From NCBI GenBank assembly GCA_007844125.1, contig CM017568.1, positions 9,788,863 through 9,852,862 on the forward strand: 64,000 nt of DNA, given 5' to 3'. Source of the DNA: Sinonovacula constricta. Lineage: Eukaryota; Mollusca; Bivalvia; Cardiida; Solecurtidae. Shown here one piece after another: positions 1 to 12,914 of this stretch. Positions within the stretch are counted from its first letter, which is position 1, and every line of letters starts with the position of its first letter. Both the position numbers and the translations under genes were made by a program. Below the pieces are notes generated by a model. The model made no database searches. It saw only the letters and a program-made list of their open reading frames with translations, and was not told the origin of the DNA.

Positions 1-734
1 TTAAGGATAGCTTGTGTAAATCTTAAAAATCTTACCTGCTACACGATGACTGGTAATGACTGAAATTCCTTGTTATATCTGCCACTGTAAACTAAGTTTC
101 TGCAAGTTTGTGTGGTTTTGCATGTTTAAAGTGTTATTAGATTTTGTAATTTAATATTCTTTTTAGTGTAGGTTGTTGCGTCGTCGTAAGTGCATGGTCT
201 AATTTTGTATACCTAAAGCTGATACCTTCAAGTTCTCAAAAACTTTTACAACAACAAGAACAAACTGAAACACTTTAATCAGCGTTAATAGATTAACGAA
301 ATTGTTGTTCATTAAATCAGCTAATTAAATTATAATCGATTAACCTCTTCTCTAAATTACGTGAAATGCTGATTGCCGATAATTGGCGATAAAACTCGCG
401 CCCAAATCTTCGCGAGTTTCACTGTAGGTGTGAAAATCACTATTGTTGCCGTTTTGCATCTTATAGCAATTTGAAGTTTGAGATAGACCAACTTAGTTTG
501 ATATATCCGATAATTTGACATATCCGATTTGAGTTAAGCGGAGTCGAATAAATATAGAAACTATAGGGGAAAAACGGGACCGTAGAAAACAGTTTGACAT
601 AACCGGAAATTTGAGATAACCGATTTTGAGATAACGAGAGTTGACTGTGGTTTACAAATGCTGAAAACTGTGGGGGGGGGGTTAATTTTGTGATGTCATT
701 TAAAAGATAATTATTTGATTGTTTTAACACCTGA
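1..734. other. AT-rich non-coding stretch
   Basis: I see no supported gene, RNA or mobile element here. There is a short G homopolymer near 672-681. Open frames are short and show no recognisable motif. Confidence 0.5.
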
Positions 735-1035
735 TGGTGCTTTTTCTTAGTTGTCTCACTTTGGTGGTATGTTGTTTATATCTATAAAAAAATCAAAACA
801 ACAGGATTTGCGAGGTTGGAGCGTTCCGCGTACACCTTTAAGCCGGTTGAAGCACCCAGTTGGTCGTTTTGCCGACTGACAGTTCCAAGCCGGTAACTTT
901 TGCTATCTCATATGTGTGTTATATCTCGTCTCATGGTCTTTGTCACTTTCACATTAACTTTACATTTTTCTTTGTCTTGTGGAAGATACATTTTAATATA
1001 TGTGGCTCTTATGACCTGTTTTATATTTTTATGGG
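735..1035 (+). repeat. Dispersed repeat family R1, copy 1
   Basis: This aligns by eye with 8615-8925: an upstream TTAGTTGTYTCACTTTG-like stretch, then GCGAGGTTGGAGCG, then AAGCACCC followed by a small hairpin, then TCCAAGSCGGTAACT and a T-rich 3' half. The hairpin stem is CAGTTGG at 857-863 with CCGACTG at 872-878, one G.T pair and an 8-base loop. No open reading frame is shared between copies, so this is probably a non-autonomous or 5'-truncated element. I cannot name the family. Confidence 0.65.
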
Positions 1036-1179
1036 TTAGTATATCATAGATTTAAACCGGATTGTAATTGCCACATAAGTATGTAGTATGGTGTCGGTCA
1101 ATACAAATAAATTAAGAAATTGACCTCTTTGTGAAATATGCTTATACGATGAACAAATGTCCTTAACTTCTAACCGCAA

Positions 1180-1285
1180 GAGGAACATAAGTCTTCATAC
1201 CTTTGTCCTGTGCCATTTTAGATCTTTGTACATGTTACAATGCACGTAGGAGGACTTTGTCATATTTCCTTATTCAAAATATTCT
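1180..1285 (+). repeat. Partial R1-like fragment (3' half)
   Basis: The stretch with CATACCTTTGTCCTGTGCC and GGACTTTGTCATATTTCC matches the 3' part of the R1 copies at 16195-16445 and (reverse strand) 28665-28915. It lies about 150 bp beyond copy 1, so it is either a separate fragment or a displaced end of that copy. Confidence 0.5.
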
Positions 1286-2597
1286 CTAGTACTATTTTTA
1301 ACATGATATCAAAGGCAGACGCTTTCTGCAATGGTTCGATACTATGGTCTAGACCTAGCCATGATTATCTACGAAACCAGTATAAATGATCAATGAACAC
1401 GACTTCATTCACCTAAGTATCGATATGGCAACTCATAAACCGCTCGGATGCTTTCTTCTTTCCCTTGTTAATTAAGTAGGATAATTACACCGCAAATTCG
1501 TTAATAAGCTTATCGAAAATGATTTTCAGGCTGCAGTGTTTAGAAAATGCTATGTTGTGACATAATAAACGCAGGTGTTGTTGTCACTATTTCATAAAAA
1601 TGAAAAAAGTATTCTGTCACAGTGATGTTTCGAAAACGTTTCGTAGTTCCCATCCACATCCATAGCAAAATGATGAGCACTCAAACAGAATCACAAATCA
1701 AACTACGTGTGTACAAAAGATCGCATACTCATTAATTCCCAAGTGCATTTGTACATTGAAATGACAATGGAAAGATTCGGAGATAAAAAATCAAAGAGCT
1801 CGGAATCGCTGTTTGGGTGGAGTAAGTTTTACCCTGCACGCGATTGCAGGTGTGCAAACATTTATCATAGTTAATCAGATGTACAACGCAGTGGAAAACG
1901 AGAAGCAGGCAACTATTCAACTGCAAAAAAACACCTCTTCTATAATATAGATTCTACATTGGGACAAAAGTAACATCGGAATCACTTACATATATAATAG
2001 AAACCATTTTGTTAATCATTCAATACTTTCAATGTATTTTTTTGCATTTTCACAAGTTAAGTCTAAGATAAATGCTCGTACATGCTACTGGATTCGACAA
2101 ACATAAACTAAATTTGAAATTAAGTACTACCTCTTACGTTCATTTTATTTTATTGTTTATTTATTATTTGTTTTATTTAATCTAAACATCGCGAGTGCGC
2201 CATTCCTCTCCGAACGCGAGAGGGGTCCCACAATGAACTGAAATATGCAAATTCGAATCCACTTTGCTATAACTGCTTTTGTGTTATGAATTTCGTCATT
2301 GTTATAACAACTTAAAATAAAATATGTGAATATTCAAATATTTTCACTTTCACAAATACTTTTACAGTCAAGTTTATAATTATTTGTTCGTTTTGTTCTA
2401 TTTGTTATGCTCAGTAATGTTGAAATGCGCATTCATAGTTGCAATTGTAAGCTTTTCTTTGGGATATAAATGTTTTTTTTATCTTTGAATCATGTTAATG
2501 ATAATTGAATTAATGCATTAATTGTGCAGCACGATTTTCATGTGAAAATAGATTTATATATTGAGTTTATTGGGTGTATTGAGTAAATAAATATATA
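1286..2597. other. AT-rich non-coding stretch
   Basis: No gene or repeat could be supported. Only short frames are present, with no recognisable domain. Confidence 0.5.
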
Positions 2598-2672
2598 ATG
2601 AAGCTGGATACGAACCTGCAACCTTTAATAAGATTGACATCGTCAGGCTAGCTTACACACTATGCTACGGTA
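2598..2672 (-). repeat. tRNA-like sequence, probable SINE head
   Basis: Read on the minus strand, this has a B-box-like GGTTCGTATCC (2606-2616, 10 of 11 to the GGTTCGANTCC consensus) and an A-box-like TAGCATAGTGTGTAAGC (about 2651-2667) at normal tRNA spacing. No convincing acceptor or anticodon stem can be drawn, so a functional tRNA gene is unlikely. I infer a tRNA-derived SINE remnant. Confidence 0.4.
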
Positions 2673-3261
2673 GTAAAATGTATGCCACGATTTTCTTATT
2701 TTAACTCTAGACGGATGGGTACGTAAAAATTTGTATACTACACGTAAAGTGAAAATTATACACTGTTAAAAAGACAGACAGTTCATAGTTCTTTGATGTC
2801 TCTGATCTGCAGGAAGTTTTCACATTATTATGACTCTCCAGAAGTGATTAATAATTGTTCACGTCTTTTAAAAAATTAGAGCTATAATTGACAAAATACC
2901 ATTTCCAGTAGGACGTCAATCAGCGGTAATGCAGTTCTCTTAAAGAGCAGAGCTAGCAATCTTAAATGATTATTTACTTTAGAAGCCAGAAATAGCCAAT
3001 TCTTCGTTCGTTCAATACCAACAAATAAAACCGATTTATCTAGAATATTCAGTGAAATTAAGATCATATACTATACGTCGCATTATGTATAAGTATTATG
3101 TGAGAAAATCATCTCGGAGGTTTTTAGAAAATGAGATGGATTGGTTAAGGGATCTGATCGTTATTTTTATTGGAAATACGGAGCAGGTTTGTAATGTTTT
3201 CAACTTAATTGATTGAAATGGTTTAAGATTTATGTACACGTATCTTCTTGTTTTTTATTAT
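2673..3261. other. AT-rich non-coding stretch
   Basis: Nothing could be supported between the tRNA-like remnant and the SINE to its right. Confidence 0.5.
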
Positions 3262-3606
3262 CAAAACAAGCAAACCGGACCTGGTAGCGCAATCGGTAGA
3301 GCGTCGGCTCCAGGTACGGGAGGCCCCGGGTTCGATTCCGGGCCGCGACATACCAAAGTCGTTAAAAATGGTAGTGGTATAGCTCCCTTGCTAACGCTCA
3401 AGCAAATATAAGGGTAGTTCCACGACTGGTTGGCCCGGTGTCAGGATAATGTGACTGCGTGTGGTATCATGCCAGGTGTTCACGGCATGCTATACACAGT
3501 GAAGGCAGCACTATATCTGCTTCAAGTGGACACCGTCTCCAGATAACTGAAATACTGTTGGTGGGACGATAAACCCAATAAACAAACAAACAAACAAAAC
3601 AAGCAA
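3262..3606 (+). mobile_element. Full-length tRNA-derived SINE with 12-bp target-site duplication
   Basis: The body is about 3274-3595. The tRNA-related head has an A-box (TAGCGCAATCGGTAGAGCG, about 3284-3302) and a perfect B-box GGTTCGATTCC (about 3329-3339). A tRNA-unrelated body follows, with a core at 3459-3530, and the element ends in an (AAAC)n tail. The direct repeat CAAAACAAGCAA lies at 3262-3273 and 3595-3606 and marks the insertion. RNA polymerase III would transcribe such an element, and mobilisation depends on a partner LINE. The core differs at one base in about 72 from the truncated copies in the tandem array, while the rest is more diverged. This is the best-preserved member of the family in the window. 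Confidence 0.85.
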
Positions 3607-6127
3607 TAAGTGACATAGCATCACACAAAAAACAAACATATGCCGCTTTCTTATTTTATATGAATTAACATCGTAATAACAAAAACTGAAACAAAACATG
3701 TCTGAAGTTAATATAGACAATATATGTTATAACAGTTTATGTGGGGATATGTAGAGAAAGCAACAGAAACTTGATGATTATCACACATTAGTATTTCTAT
3801 TGCAATTTGTTCATAAAACAATTGGCGAAATGGCTTGTAAATACATTTCTCGAACTCACAGCTCGCACGAACTGGAAGGATATCCTGTTGGGTGTTCGAG
3901 CGACCGGGATTTGACTATAGTTGAAACAATATGCTGTGTTTTTTCGCCGCTCTTTATTCGTTATTCGCGGCGTCTATGTGTAATAGTTCCTGGAAAAGTC
4001 CTATGGATGGCGTCATGTTGAACTACAAACAAGTAAATTGTGGCGTTTTCGTGCATTTAATTTCGGTTCTTCTTCAACTTCGATGAATATAAGATTTAAA
4101 TTAGATTGTTCTTTCCAATTTTGCTACAATATAACCTGTCACTGGAAATTGTCAATGTTCCATATGTGTTTGTATGATTTGTTTAATTTGCAATGCATTT
4201 GTTCTGATGATGTACAAGTCGTCTGATTTGCTCTATTCTGCTGTCTGCTGTCCCATGTGGTCCAAGATAGTTCATTACTGCATATAATTTCAAAACATAA
4301 CAATCTGAATGCATTTTAAATCTTTTAATAAAAACACAAATTTGCTGTTTCTTGGTCGGTTTGTTGTTAGGAAAAAATGCTGTATTGTTGAACATTAATT
4401 GTTCCTGTAAAAACGTTTGCTTTGGTATATTCAAATATTTAAGTTGGCATTTTGTCTTATAAAAAGGAAATAAAAACAAAATCTTCCTCATTACCTCATC
4501 TTTTTTATGCAAATGGTTTACTTTACAATTGCAAGTTTTTTCTTTTTAACTTACACTCCTAATGTTCTTATACTCTTAATATAGATTTCCATTATATGAC
4601 CCACTCGATAAGGGCAGAACTAATCTGTTCATCTAATTATTCTATTTAAGTAAATTAGTATGCTTTGTGTGTTATACGAAGCATAACCATAAACCAGAGA
4701 GACGTAAGAATGACGGTTAAAACAGACATGCAACTATTCTTTCGTAAATTAAGTTGTGCTTTGCTGGGAAATGATATGAATAACATGATCAAATTGATCA
4801 ATTCATTCTCGTCCCCGTGTATAAGTTTGTGATTAACAGTTTAATTATCATGAATATTATATTACGTCACACTGCTTCTTTATACGCCTACCTTTATTAA
4901 AAGGTCACATCGAAATTTCACGCATACCTAAGTTTATCTTCGCTTCTCTGGTTGATAGAAAAACATTTCAATTAAAAAGCAGATGACCCCCAAATGGACA
5001 TACAACGAGACCTTTGACAATAGTTTATGTTTAATATTGCCCAAATTGTTTGGCTACAGTGATAGCATTACAGTTGAAGCACAGTGATGGTCAAAAGTTT
5101 GGCAATTCTAAATTTGGTTTTCGGCAATGGTCTTACAAAGTCAATGATCAAATACAACAATGGCTAGTAACTGAGTTTTAGTATAGTTTGGTTTGGTTTA
5201 CCGACTATTTAACAAGAGCGATACGATACGTGTTACAAAAATATTGAGACACATCTGGTCTAAGACTAGACAGGGATTTACTTAATATCTAATTATAAGT
5301 TTTACTGATGCGCCAGGTGATCAAACTTATATAATGAACTTAGAATGTCATCTCGTAGGAAACTACAATAACTGTCCAATCCTTATCATGTTGAACATCG
5401 TGTGTCTCCACTGTCTCATATGTACACCATCTTCGGTATAATATCCAAATGGGACGTGGGAAATCATGTTCTCAGATAGAATCCTTATAAAGGATCGTGA
5501 TCTAATCATGGTCATCATGTTTCATCCAGAAAATGCTGTGACCTTGACCTTTTCAGCGTAGATGCATGGTGATCAACTGAAAATGTCACCATCATGCTGA
5601 CCTCGCATGATTCATTACGAGATGTTTGTCTTTTCGTTAATATACATTGCAATCTATGAACGTATTAGCTAAGTCATTACAAAATGTGACTTTGTATTGC
5701 TATAAACATAAAAATGTTATAGATATTTTCATGGTCGCTTGCTTCGTTATAAGAGTGCCAATCCGAATAAACAGGCGTGAGCTGTTTTAAACTACCATAG
5801 AGTATCTATAGTGTCATATTCATTAGAAGCTGGTACAATTAGGTCCATAGGGTAATTTTGAAATTCACTGATTGTTATACTGTCTTTTAATCAAATCAGA
5901 TTAACCAAAAATGTTTGTTGTTATGAATTAAATATAGTTTTCTCATTGATTTTATTATGTTATCCTTGTAAGTATCTCGTAGATTGCAGTAATACTTGGC
6001 GAGAGTTAGCATTGTTTTTATTTGCTTGTTAGATTATGCCATAATCTAGAGGTTTTCTGAAATCTGTACATATATAAACCGTATTGTATCGTATAAGTCC
6101 ACATAATTGGAAGGGATTTTTGTTATG
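3607..6127. other. AT-rich non-coding stretch
   Basis: Several open frames of 60-110 codons occur (for example 3800-4021 and, on the minus strand, 4183-4512). None has a recognisable motif, start context or composition. Nothing else could be supported. Confidence 0.5.
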
Positions 6128-6245
6128 TTTTTGTAACTTCGCACAACACAATAATTGTCATATTGTTGATGTGCACATATCATGGGTTGAGGAAGACCTC
6201 CAAAGAAATATGTTCGTAGAACCAGCGGCGCACCTCAGGTCATTA
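6128..6245 (+). repeat. Dispersed repeat family R2, diverged copy
   Basis: Homology by eye with the stretch found in each array unit (36920-37045, 44825-44945, 53183-53300). Shared blocks are a GTAACWTCGCACMRACACAA-like stretch, GTCATATTG, GAGGAAGACC and AGAACCAGCGGCGCAC against AGAACCAACAGCACAT. The family is unnamed here. No coding potential is evident. Confidence 0.5.
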
Positions 6246-8614
6246 TAAAACCTTCCCGAAAGTATGTGCACGACCAGAACTCAAACCCGCGCGGTACAGA
6301 GCAGAGAAGTAGTAAGTCAGTTACAATTACTGATCGAACATGGGCGTCCCGGGTATCAAGATACCAAACTCCAGGTCAGAACCGTTTCAGTCAGTGCATG
6401 TTACAACGAAGAAAACAGAACGTTGCCAGCGTCTGACATTGTTTCATTTTTTTCTTCAAAATTAAATTGGTCTAAAAAAAACTCTGTAGCCTTTAAAGAT
6501 TTAAGAAGCACACGCACACCCTGGCTTCTAGTTACAACTGATAGCGTAAGCTGGCGCAAAGAGGGGCATCTTATTGGCGAAGTTATAATCAGTTCAAGCT
6601 CATTTGTATTTTAATTTGATTGTCATGTGTGTCGGGGTTTTTTTTCTTTTGAGAGGTTAAACCTTTGTAATTCGTGAAACACAACATGGAAACAATAACA
6701 CAAATTTAACAGTTCAAGTGGACTATTCCATGCTACCGGCTGTGATTGCATTCTAAAACAATGGTTGCGTATACATTTCCTCAAGTTTAGGGTCACAACA
6801 GCATCTCAGTCGATTTAAGATTTATGACTGTTAGGTTACCTTTTTAGCGAGCTTTTCAGAAGCTGGTACAAGGCACGTCTCGAGAAAGATTTATTAAATT
6901 CAAGTGACGATATGGTGGTCTTTCATATTTTTATATTTTCTCCTATCTTTTCTCCAGTTTTAAACAGAGGTGATGGAGCCTTGTCTGTATGTATAATAAT
7001 TTCTTTGCAACTTGTCCTTTCCAATTTCAGTTACTAAGTATTTCTTTTAAGAAATGATATTATTTGCAATTTTAAAATTGCACAATAGAAAGTAGAAAAT
7101 ACAAAACCGGCTTTAAATGTATGCACAAAAATTTTAAACACTAAAACTCACAATCAGTTTGTTTGAATGAATTGGTTGTTTTCGTCGAGGTCATCTATGT
7201 ATCCAACCGTTGAACATATTCACCATCACAATCCAATTCTTTAAAGAAAAAGATCAGCATTAATCAATAAAATAATTAATTAGGCCATGCAGTACTGCAC
7301 AATGAACCCGAACACTACCGTATTTGCGTGAGATTTAACATCATCCAGATAAGCTGATTAACGATTTCTTGCTATAATTACCAGACTTTATCAGGAAATA
7401 GGAAGTATCGAAGTAGATCCAACGCTGTATTGATATTCTTGTATTAAAACTCTATTTTATTTCGAAAGGTATTATATATAAAGATGGTACTATTTAATAA
7501 GGTGTTCTTTTGTTTCAAACCAAAGAATAATAGTATGGGTATGGAAATTTAGAGTTTGGATGACAGGATGACAACCGGGACCACTTTTAGAGAAAAGGGG
7601 ACTATCAGGTCGAAATGATTGTTTAAAGAAGAGCCAAAAAATCCCAAACTTTTGGTCTTAATAAGATCGCACTTGGCCTTAACGTGGGCATACATATATT
7701 AGATATAGTGTTAACACTGATCAAATATGTCAGAAGATTAATGGTATCAGATTTCTTCTTATATGTGTATTGCGAACAGTTATAAGGGGCACTTGTTTCT
7801 AGTGGATTGCGAAAGCAAATACGTTTATATTGTAAATACCTATTAACGGCAAGTCAACATACATCGGCATGCCGTCAAAACAAATGAGGACTCATGTATA
7901 AGCATTAAGTTCAGATAACTATACATGAATGATATCTATTCGAGTTATTTTTGTTTTTGAAAAACAAATTATAAGCTTATATGCAGTCTGGGCTGTAAAA
8001 ATAAAAACATATATTCATACGAAATCAGCCAGAATTCAGTTCAAGTTACAATAAATGTTTTACAGGACAGGTCGTTGAGACTATATTAAAACAGTGACTT
8101 AAAGCCATAATTGGACAGTCACTGTTGGATTTCTTGTCTCTTCATCTCTCCAGTCGTGCCCTATATAGGTGGGACAACTTGAGCAAGCTACATACCCTTT
8201 ACGTGAGATTGCACAGTAGGTATAACATCGGGATTTTTTGTACCTTTATCATATATAATATGTCAACTACGGATAAATCCTCGGCGTTAATGATATGTTT
8301 TTTAAACGTATTAACTCTAAACAATACTACGTTTTATTTTGTTGATTTTCTCAAATTCTATTATTTCTTCCGTATTTTTTACATTTCACTTTTGACACTT
8401 TTTGGCATATGACGTCATGGCATTTATGACGTCATTATATTGTTCTTATAATATATCACCGCTTGTACTGCTTCATTTTATTTAAAACTACTCTCTTATT
8501 TGGAATTTTTGGGTTGCCGAGGCTTTTATCTACTGTACATACTGTACATATGTTGTTTTATTACTAGTTATCATGTATGTACATAAGTTCATTATATCTA
8601 TTTTAACTACCGAT
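6246..8614. other. AT-rich non-coding stretch
   Basis: A 116-codon open frame at 6264-6614 starts at the edge of the R2 repeat and has no recognisable domain, so I do not call it a gene. Nothing else could be supported. Confidence 0.45.
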
Positions 8615-8925
8615 GCAGGTGCTTACTGTTAGTTGTTTCACTTTGACGGGATATTTTTATTTACACTGTCTGATAGAAAAACCTCCAGGAAGTGCGAGGT
8701 TGGAGCGCTCCACAAACCAGGTTTAAGCACCCCAGTTGGTCCGTTTGCCGACTGACCGCTCCAAGGCGGTAACTGATGGTTTTTCTTTTTGTGCGTTATG
8801 TCTCGTCTCTATGTTTTTTGTCACATTTACATTTACCTTGTTTGCCTTGGTCTGCAGGTAGATAAAATTTAAATATCTGTGAAAATTTTGATAGGACCTT
8901 TTCTTATTTACCTATTAGTATTTTC
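8615..8925 (+). repeat. Dispersed repeat family R1, copy 2
   Basis: Closest to copy 1. It contains CAGGAAGTGCGAGGTTGGAG, AAGCACCCCAGTTGGTCC and a hairpin stem at 8733-8739 with 8748-8754. An adjacent short stem ACCGC/GCGGT has loop TCCAAG. A T-rich tail ends near GATAGGACCTTTTCTTATTTACC. Confidence 0.65.
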
Positions 8926-9083
8926 ATTTTAAACAATGAATCTGGCGATATGTCGATGTAGCAACATTGCGATGAACTGTAATAAAGGGATATGAAAATA
9001 TATCATGTACCAACGTGGCTGCTCAATAAAAGGTCAATGTTCCTTTTAACTTTTGTTCGATAGTTAACCCAAAATGACGCGTA

Positions 9084-9374
9084 CCTTGATTACAAGGTGT
9101 CATCCTTGAACATATAATCTTATCCTTGATAACAAGGTGTCATCCTTGAACATATAATCTTATCCTTGATAACAAGGTGGCATCCTTGAACATATAATCT
9201 TATCATTGATTACAAGGTGTCATCCTTGAACATAAAATCTTATTCTTGATTACAATGTGCCATCATTGAACATATAATTATATCATTGATTACAAGGTGT
9301 CATCCTTGAACATATAATCTTATCCTTGATTACAATGTGTCATCCTTGAACATATAACCTTTTCCTTGATTACA
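9084..9374. repeat. 40-bp minisatellite, about 7 units
   Basis: CCTTGAT-type unit starts recur exactly every 40 bases at 9084, 9124, 9164, 9204, 9244, 9284, 9324 and 9364. Each unit carries an imperfect palindrome CCTTGATTACAAGG followed by a second CCTTGAACATATAATC. Units differ by a few substitutions and no stable reading frame is kept (40 is not a multiple of 3). Confidence 0.93.
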
Positions 9375-12300
9375 TCTAACTTCACCATAACGTATTCGAT
9401 AGGTAGTTTCTTTAAGAAATACGCAATTAGGGAGTTAATATTTATTTGTGAAGTTTCCTTATACTGTTATGGTAGACTCAATCAGCATGTTGGAGTCGAA
9501 ACATTGGATAGAAAATTGTTGTCGTCGATGCAACTATGTCGGTGATCAAGCAGCATGCACTTGTTGGTTGTCTTCAATCTTTTATAATGTACAAAAGAGC
9601 GATCTTTGTTGCAACCCGCACACTGTGGACTCTTCAGCCTGACACATACATCAAGCTTTGGAGGTATACGAAAAACTTTAAAGAAAACTGAGACGTTCAT
9701 CGCTCATTACGACATCGAATACAAACTGTCATGCAAACAAACTAAACGCAGAAGATCCGGCAAAACAAAGCGTGGTCTGTAAAACCAAAGATTATGTCAG
9801 GATGAATTTACAGGTATGCCACAAGTTACTAAAACCTAGAGGTTTAACGCTACTCATGAAACATTTAGATATATTAATTTGACATGCTGATACATATGCA
9901 TGTATATAAACAATAACAAAGAACGTCATATTCACAGTTATGTTAACATAAACTTTACCTTCATTTGTTTTTATGAAATTAAATAAAGGTAATTGAACAT
10001 ATTAATTATCAAAGTTAGAACACCTATTAACTAACGCTAAGGTAAAGAAACAGCCTTGTATTTGAAAGTAGCCTTCATACACAGATAAAAATGGCCATTA
10101 GAAAATATTTATATTATAATACTTAACATATGATAACACACCTTTACATTTAAACAAATTGTAAAATATCATCCTCAGTCTCTTTCTTTTTCAACACGTT
10201 TCTAGTAAATCAAACAAAACGAGCAAAGTTGTATTTCCTAAGTCCTTTAACTCTATCTAATTTCCATTTCGATCTTCGTTAAAATGTTTTATATCAATAA
10301 ATATTAACCTATTTCTTTTATTCTAACATGTCGCAGTTTGCCCATATGTATCAACTTTCCAGACGACTATGCTACACGAACAAATGTCTAATGATTTAAA
10401 TATGCATCATCGTCATTCATCGCTTTATGAATAAGATTTTATAAAACTCTTATATCAGCTCAGTTATACATTAAAACATTACAAAATAATGTACTGTATT
10501 AGAATTTTTTTCAGGCACAATAGCTGTAAAGGGGCTACGCAAATTAACTTTGTTTAGGCTTAATTCATTTATTTATATATGTGGTAATTCTCATAGGGCT
10601 AATTTAGTTTCCTTTTCATTCCTAATTTGTGTTGTCATCTAATTAATGTTATCAGGATTTTAAGATTGTTATTTCCTTTGAAATACTACGGGCTTCATGT
10701 TCCCTTGTCCAGTGTAAGTACACATTTAATAGTTTACGTAGTTCTCATAGAACATCTTCTTATTTTCCTATTTTATATCAACAGTCAAGTAATAACAGAA
10801 TGTACACGTGTAGGCAATGAAATATAAACACCACACTGGTATGCGTTTTCTAAAATTCTAAAGTACAAAATAATCATACTAAGCTCCAGTCCGGCTCCAA
10901 AAACTAGCGCATCACAAAAATCAGTCTACTAAGGATATTCAAAATAAGAGTGGTTTGCTCCTAAATGGTGTAGGCCGTTACCCACTCATTCCCGCCTCGG
11001 TTAATATTGGAGAAGTTATGACCATGTTCTGCACTGGAAGAGCCTGATTAGGGATCGTTATGGATTTGCACGCATTTTATTCATTGTCTCATTCTTGTGA
11101 TGTTTTTTGAAGTTTGGACTAGAATCATGTTTACAAACGTAATACATAATTTATTCCAATGTTCGGAGGCCCGATTGCCCAAAATACATATTTATTTATT
11201 GTTCAATCTTTATCTAAATGTACCGGACAATCGGCAAAAAAAGATAAACAACAACAACACTGGTTTAGAAAGCTCGATTTGAACAAAGTAGTTTACAAGT
11301 GAGAAAAAGAGACAAACGATAAAAAAAGATGAAAAGAGGAAAAGGAAGAAGGTTTGTCGAATGTGTTGTTACTTCATAAAAATTAAATATAAGGTTTTAT
11401 CTGGTGTAAATTGCAGGATATTATTCTTTGACTTTAGATTGTTTATGATTAATTACATTCCATATAAAATGAGTTTTGTAGGCGCAATTTGTATCACATT
11501 TTGTAAAAATTGCAGCAATCGTTCGTAGTTTTAATAGTTGTTTTAGTTGGGTTTTTTTTTGTTGTTGTTTAGGTAATTTAAAGAACATCTTGCTTTTTTA
11601 TTTATCGATACATCTGTTTCAGTATTTGCCAGATTTAATTGTCTAAACGATGCATAACCCCTCAATTCTGGTTAAATGTTACCTTTTTGTTTCATGTTAA
11701 ATCTTTTAACCACTATTTAGAGTACTTACGGTATTTTTCTACAATAACTTATATTGAATCATGTAAAATTTGCCTAACGTTTGCTACAGTCTAATCATAC
11801 CATCTTGAAAAGGTCTAAAAATGTATTCGATCGGAGTCATTTAACAAGCATTTAGGAAGCCGTCACAATTTCGTCTACCAAAATTAAATGTGACAAGTTC
11901 CCTTAAACTATTGCAATATATATTGTTTTTAATGGGTAAACGCATTTAATGTCCAGCTAAATTTAAAAATGCTAAAACATTTAGGCTAGTCTTAAACATT
12001 TATTAGCCATATAAAGACAAGCAATAACATAACTGACGGCACCATCTAAAGTTGTATGGAATCTTCTGTATCAATAGTTTTAGTGTGCATTATATTTTGC
12101 AAAATCTAGCCATGGCAATACAACTGCTATGTGTGATTTGATAATATCTGCAGCTTAGACAATTAGGGAATTATCTGTTTTCCTTCCTATGTTAAACCTT
12201 AGTTTCGAATTACAGTTTTAATGTAGGCTTCAATTGTAACATTTTTCATCAATCGATCTAATAACACTAAAACTGCATATTATAAGCTCACATATTAATT

Positions 12301-12914
12301 ATCAAAAGTAGCAAAACACGTACTAGATACATTTTCGGGCAAATATAAGATATTGTTGTAAAAATAATATAGTATCTAATATTGTCTATGTCAAGCATTA
12401 GTAGATATGATAACAAAGTCGCGAAATTTTCAGAAGCGTCAAAATGTTCTTCGCGTCATTAAAATACGTCAGTTTCTGCCCCGAAAAAACAATGAAAAGT
12501 TTGATGTATGTTACATAATAAAGTTTGGGGGGGGGGGGGAAGAAGAAAGCCAGCCGTAACAGGAACAATGTTTTTTATCCTCCTGCAGGTAAATGTCAGG
12601 CATAATTGAAACATAGTATGCTTGATTTACGTTTTAATATAAATGTAAGACCCCTGCTACTCGATGGCTTTTTAATAAAATAATTACGGCGTCATAACAT
12701 GGCAGATTATCCTGTAGAACTTATCACAAAACCACGTTGCCTCATATCAGCAAACCAAGAGCATTGGATGTTGGTATCAGAGACATCTGGTTCCCCTACT
12801 GGTTCATTAGCTGGTCTAATCAACTTGGCACAGCTGGATGTCAAGTATTGCAGGAGGACCATGTTCATCAAGGGCAACATAGAATAAGATTGTTTGACAT
12901 ATTTATTTTTTTAT
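9375..12914. other. AT-rich non-coding stretch with G13 run
   Basis: No gene could be supported. A run of 13 G lies at 12527-12539. Short open frames here (for example 9448-9642, 10627-10827 and 12699-12887) have no recognisable motif. Confidence 0.45.

Noticed and set aside
3274..3350. tRNA gene with perfect A and B boxes
   Set aside because: It is the head of a SINE: a tRNA-unrelated body, an (AAAC)n tail and a target-site duplication follow, and related sequences recur in the array.
3800..4512. Open frames at 3800-4021 (+) and 4183-4512 (-) as genes
   Set aside because: Unremarkable length for random sequence over this span, and no family or splice evidence.
6264..6614. 116-codon open frame as a host gene
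   Set aside because: No recognisable domain, starts at the edge of an interspersed repeat, and composition is like its surroundings.
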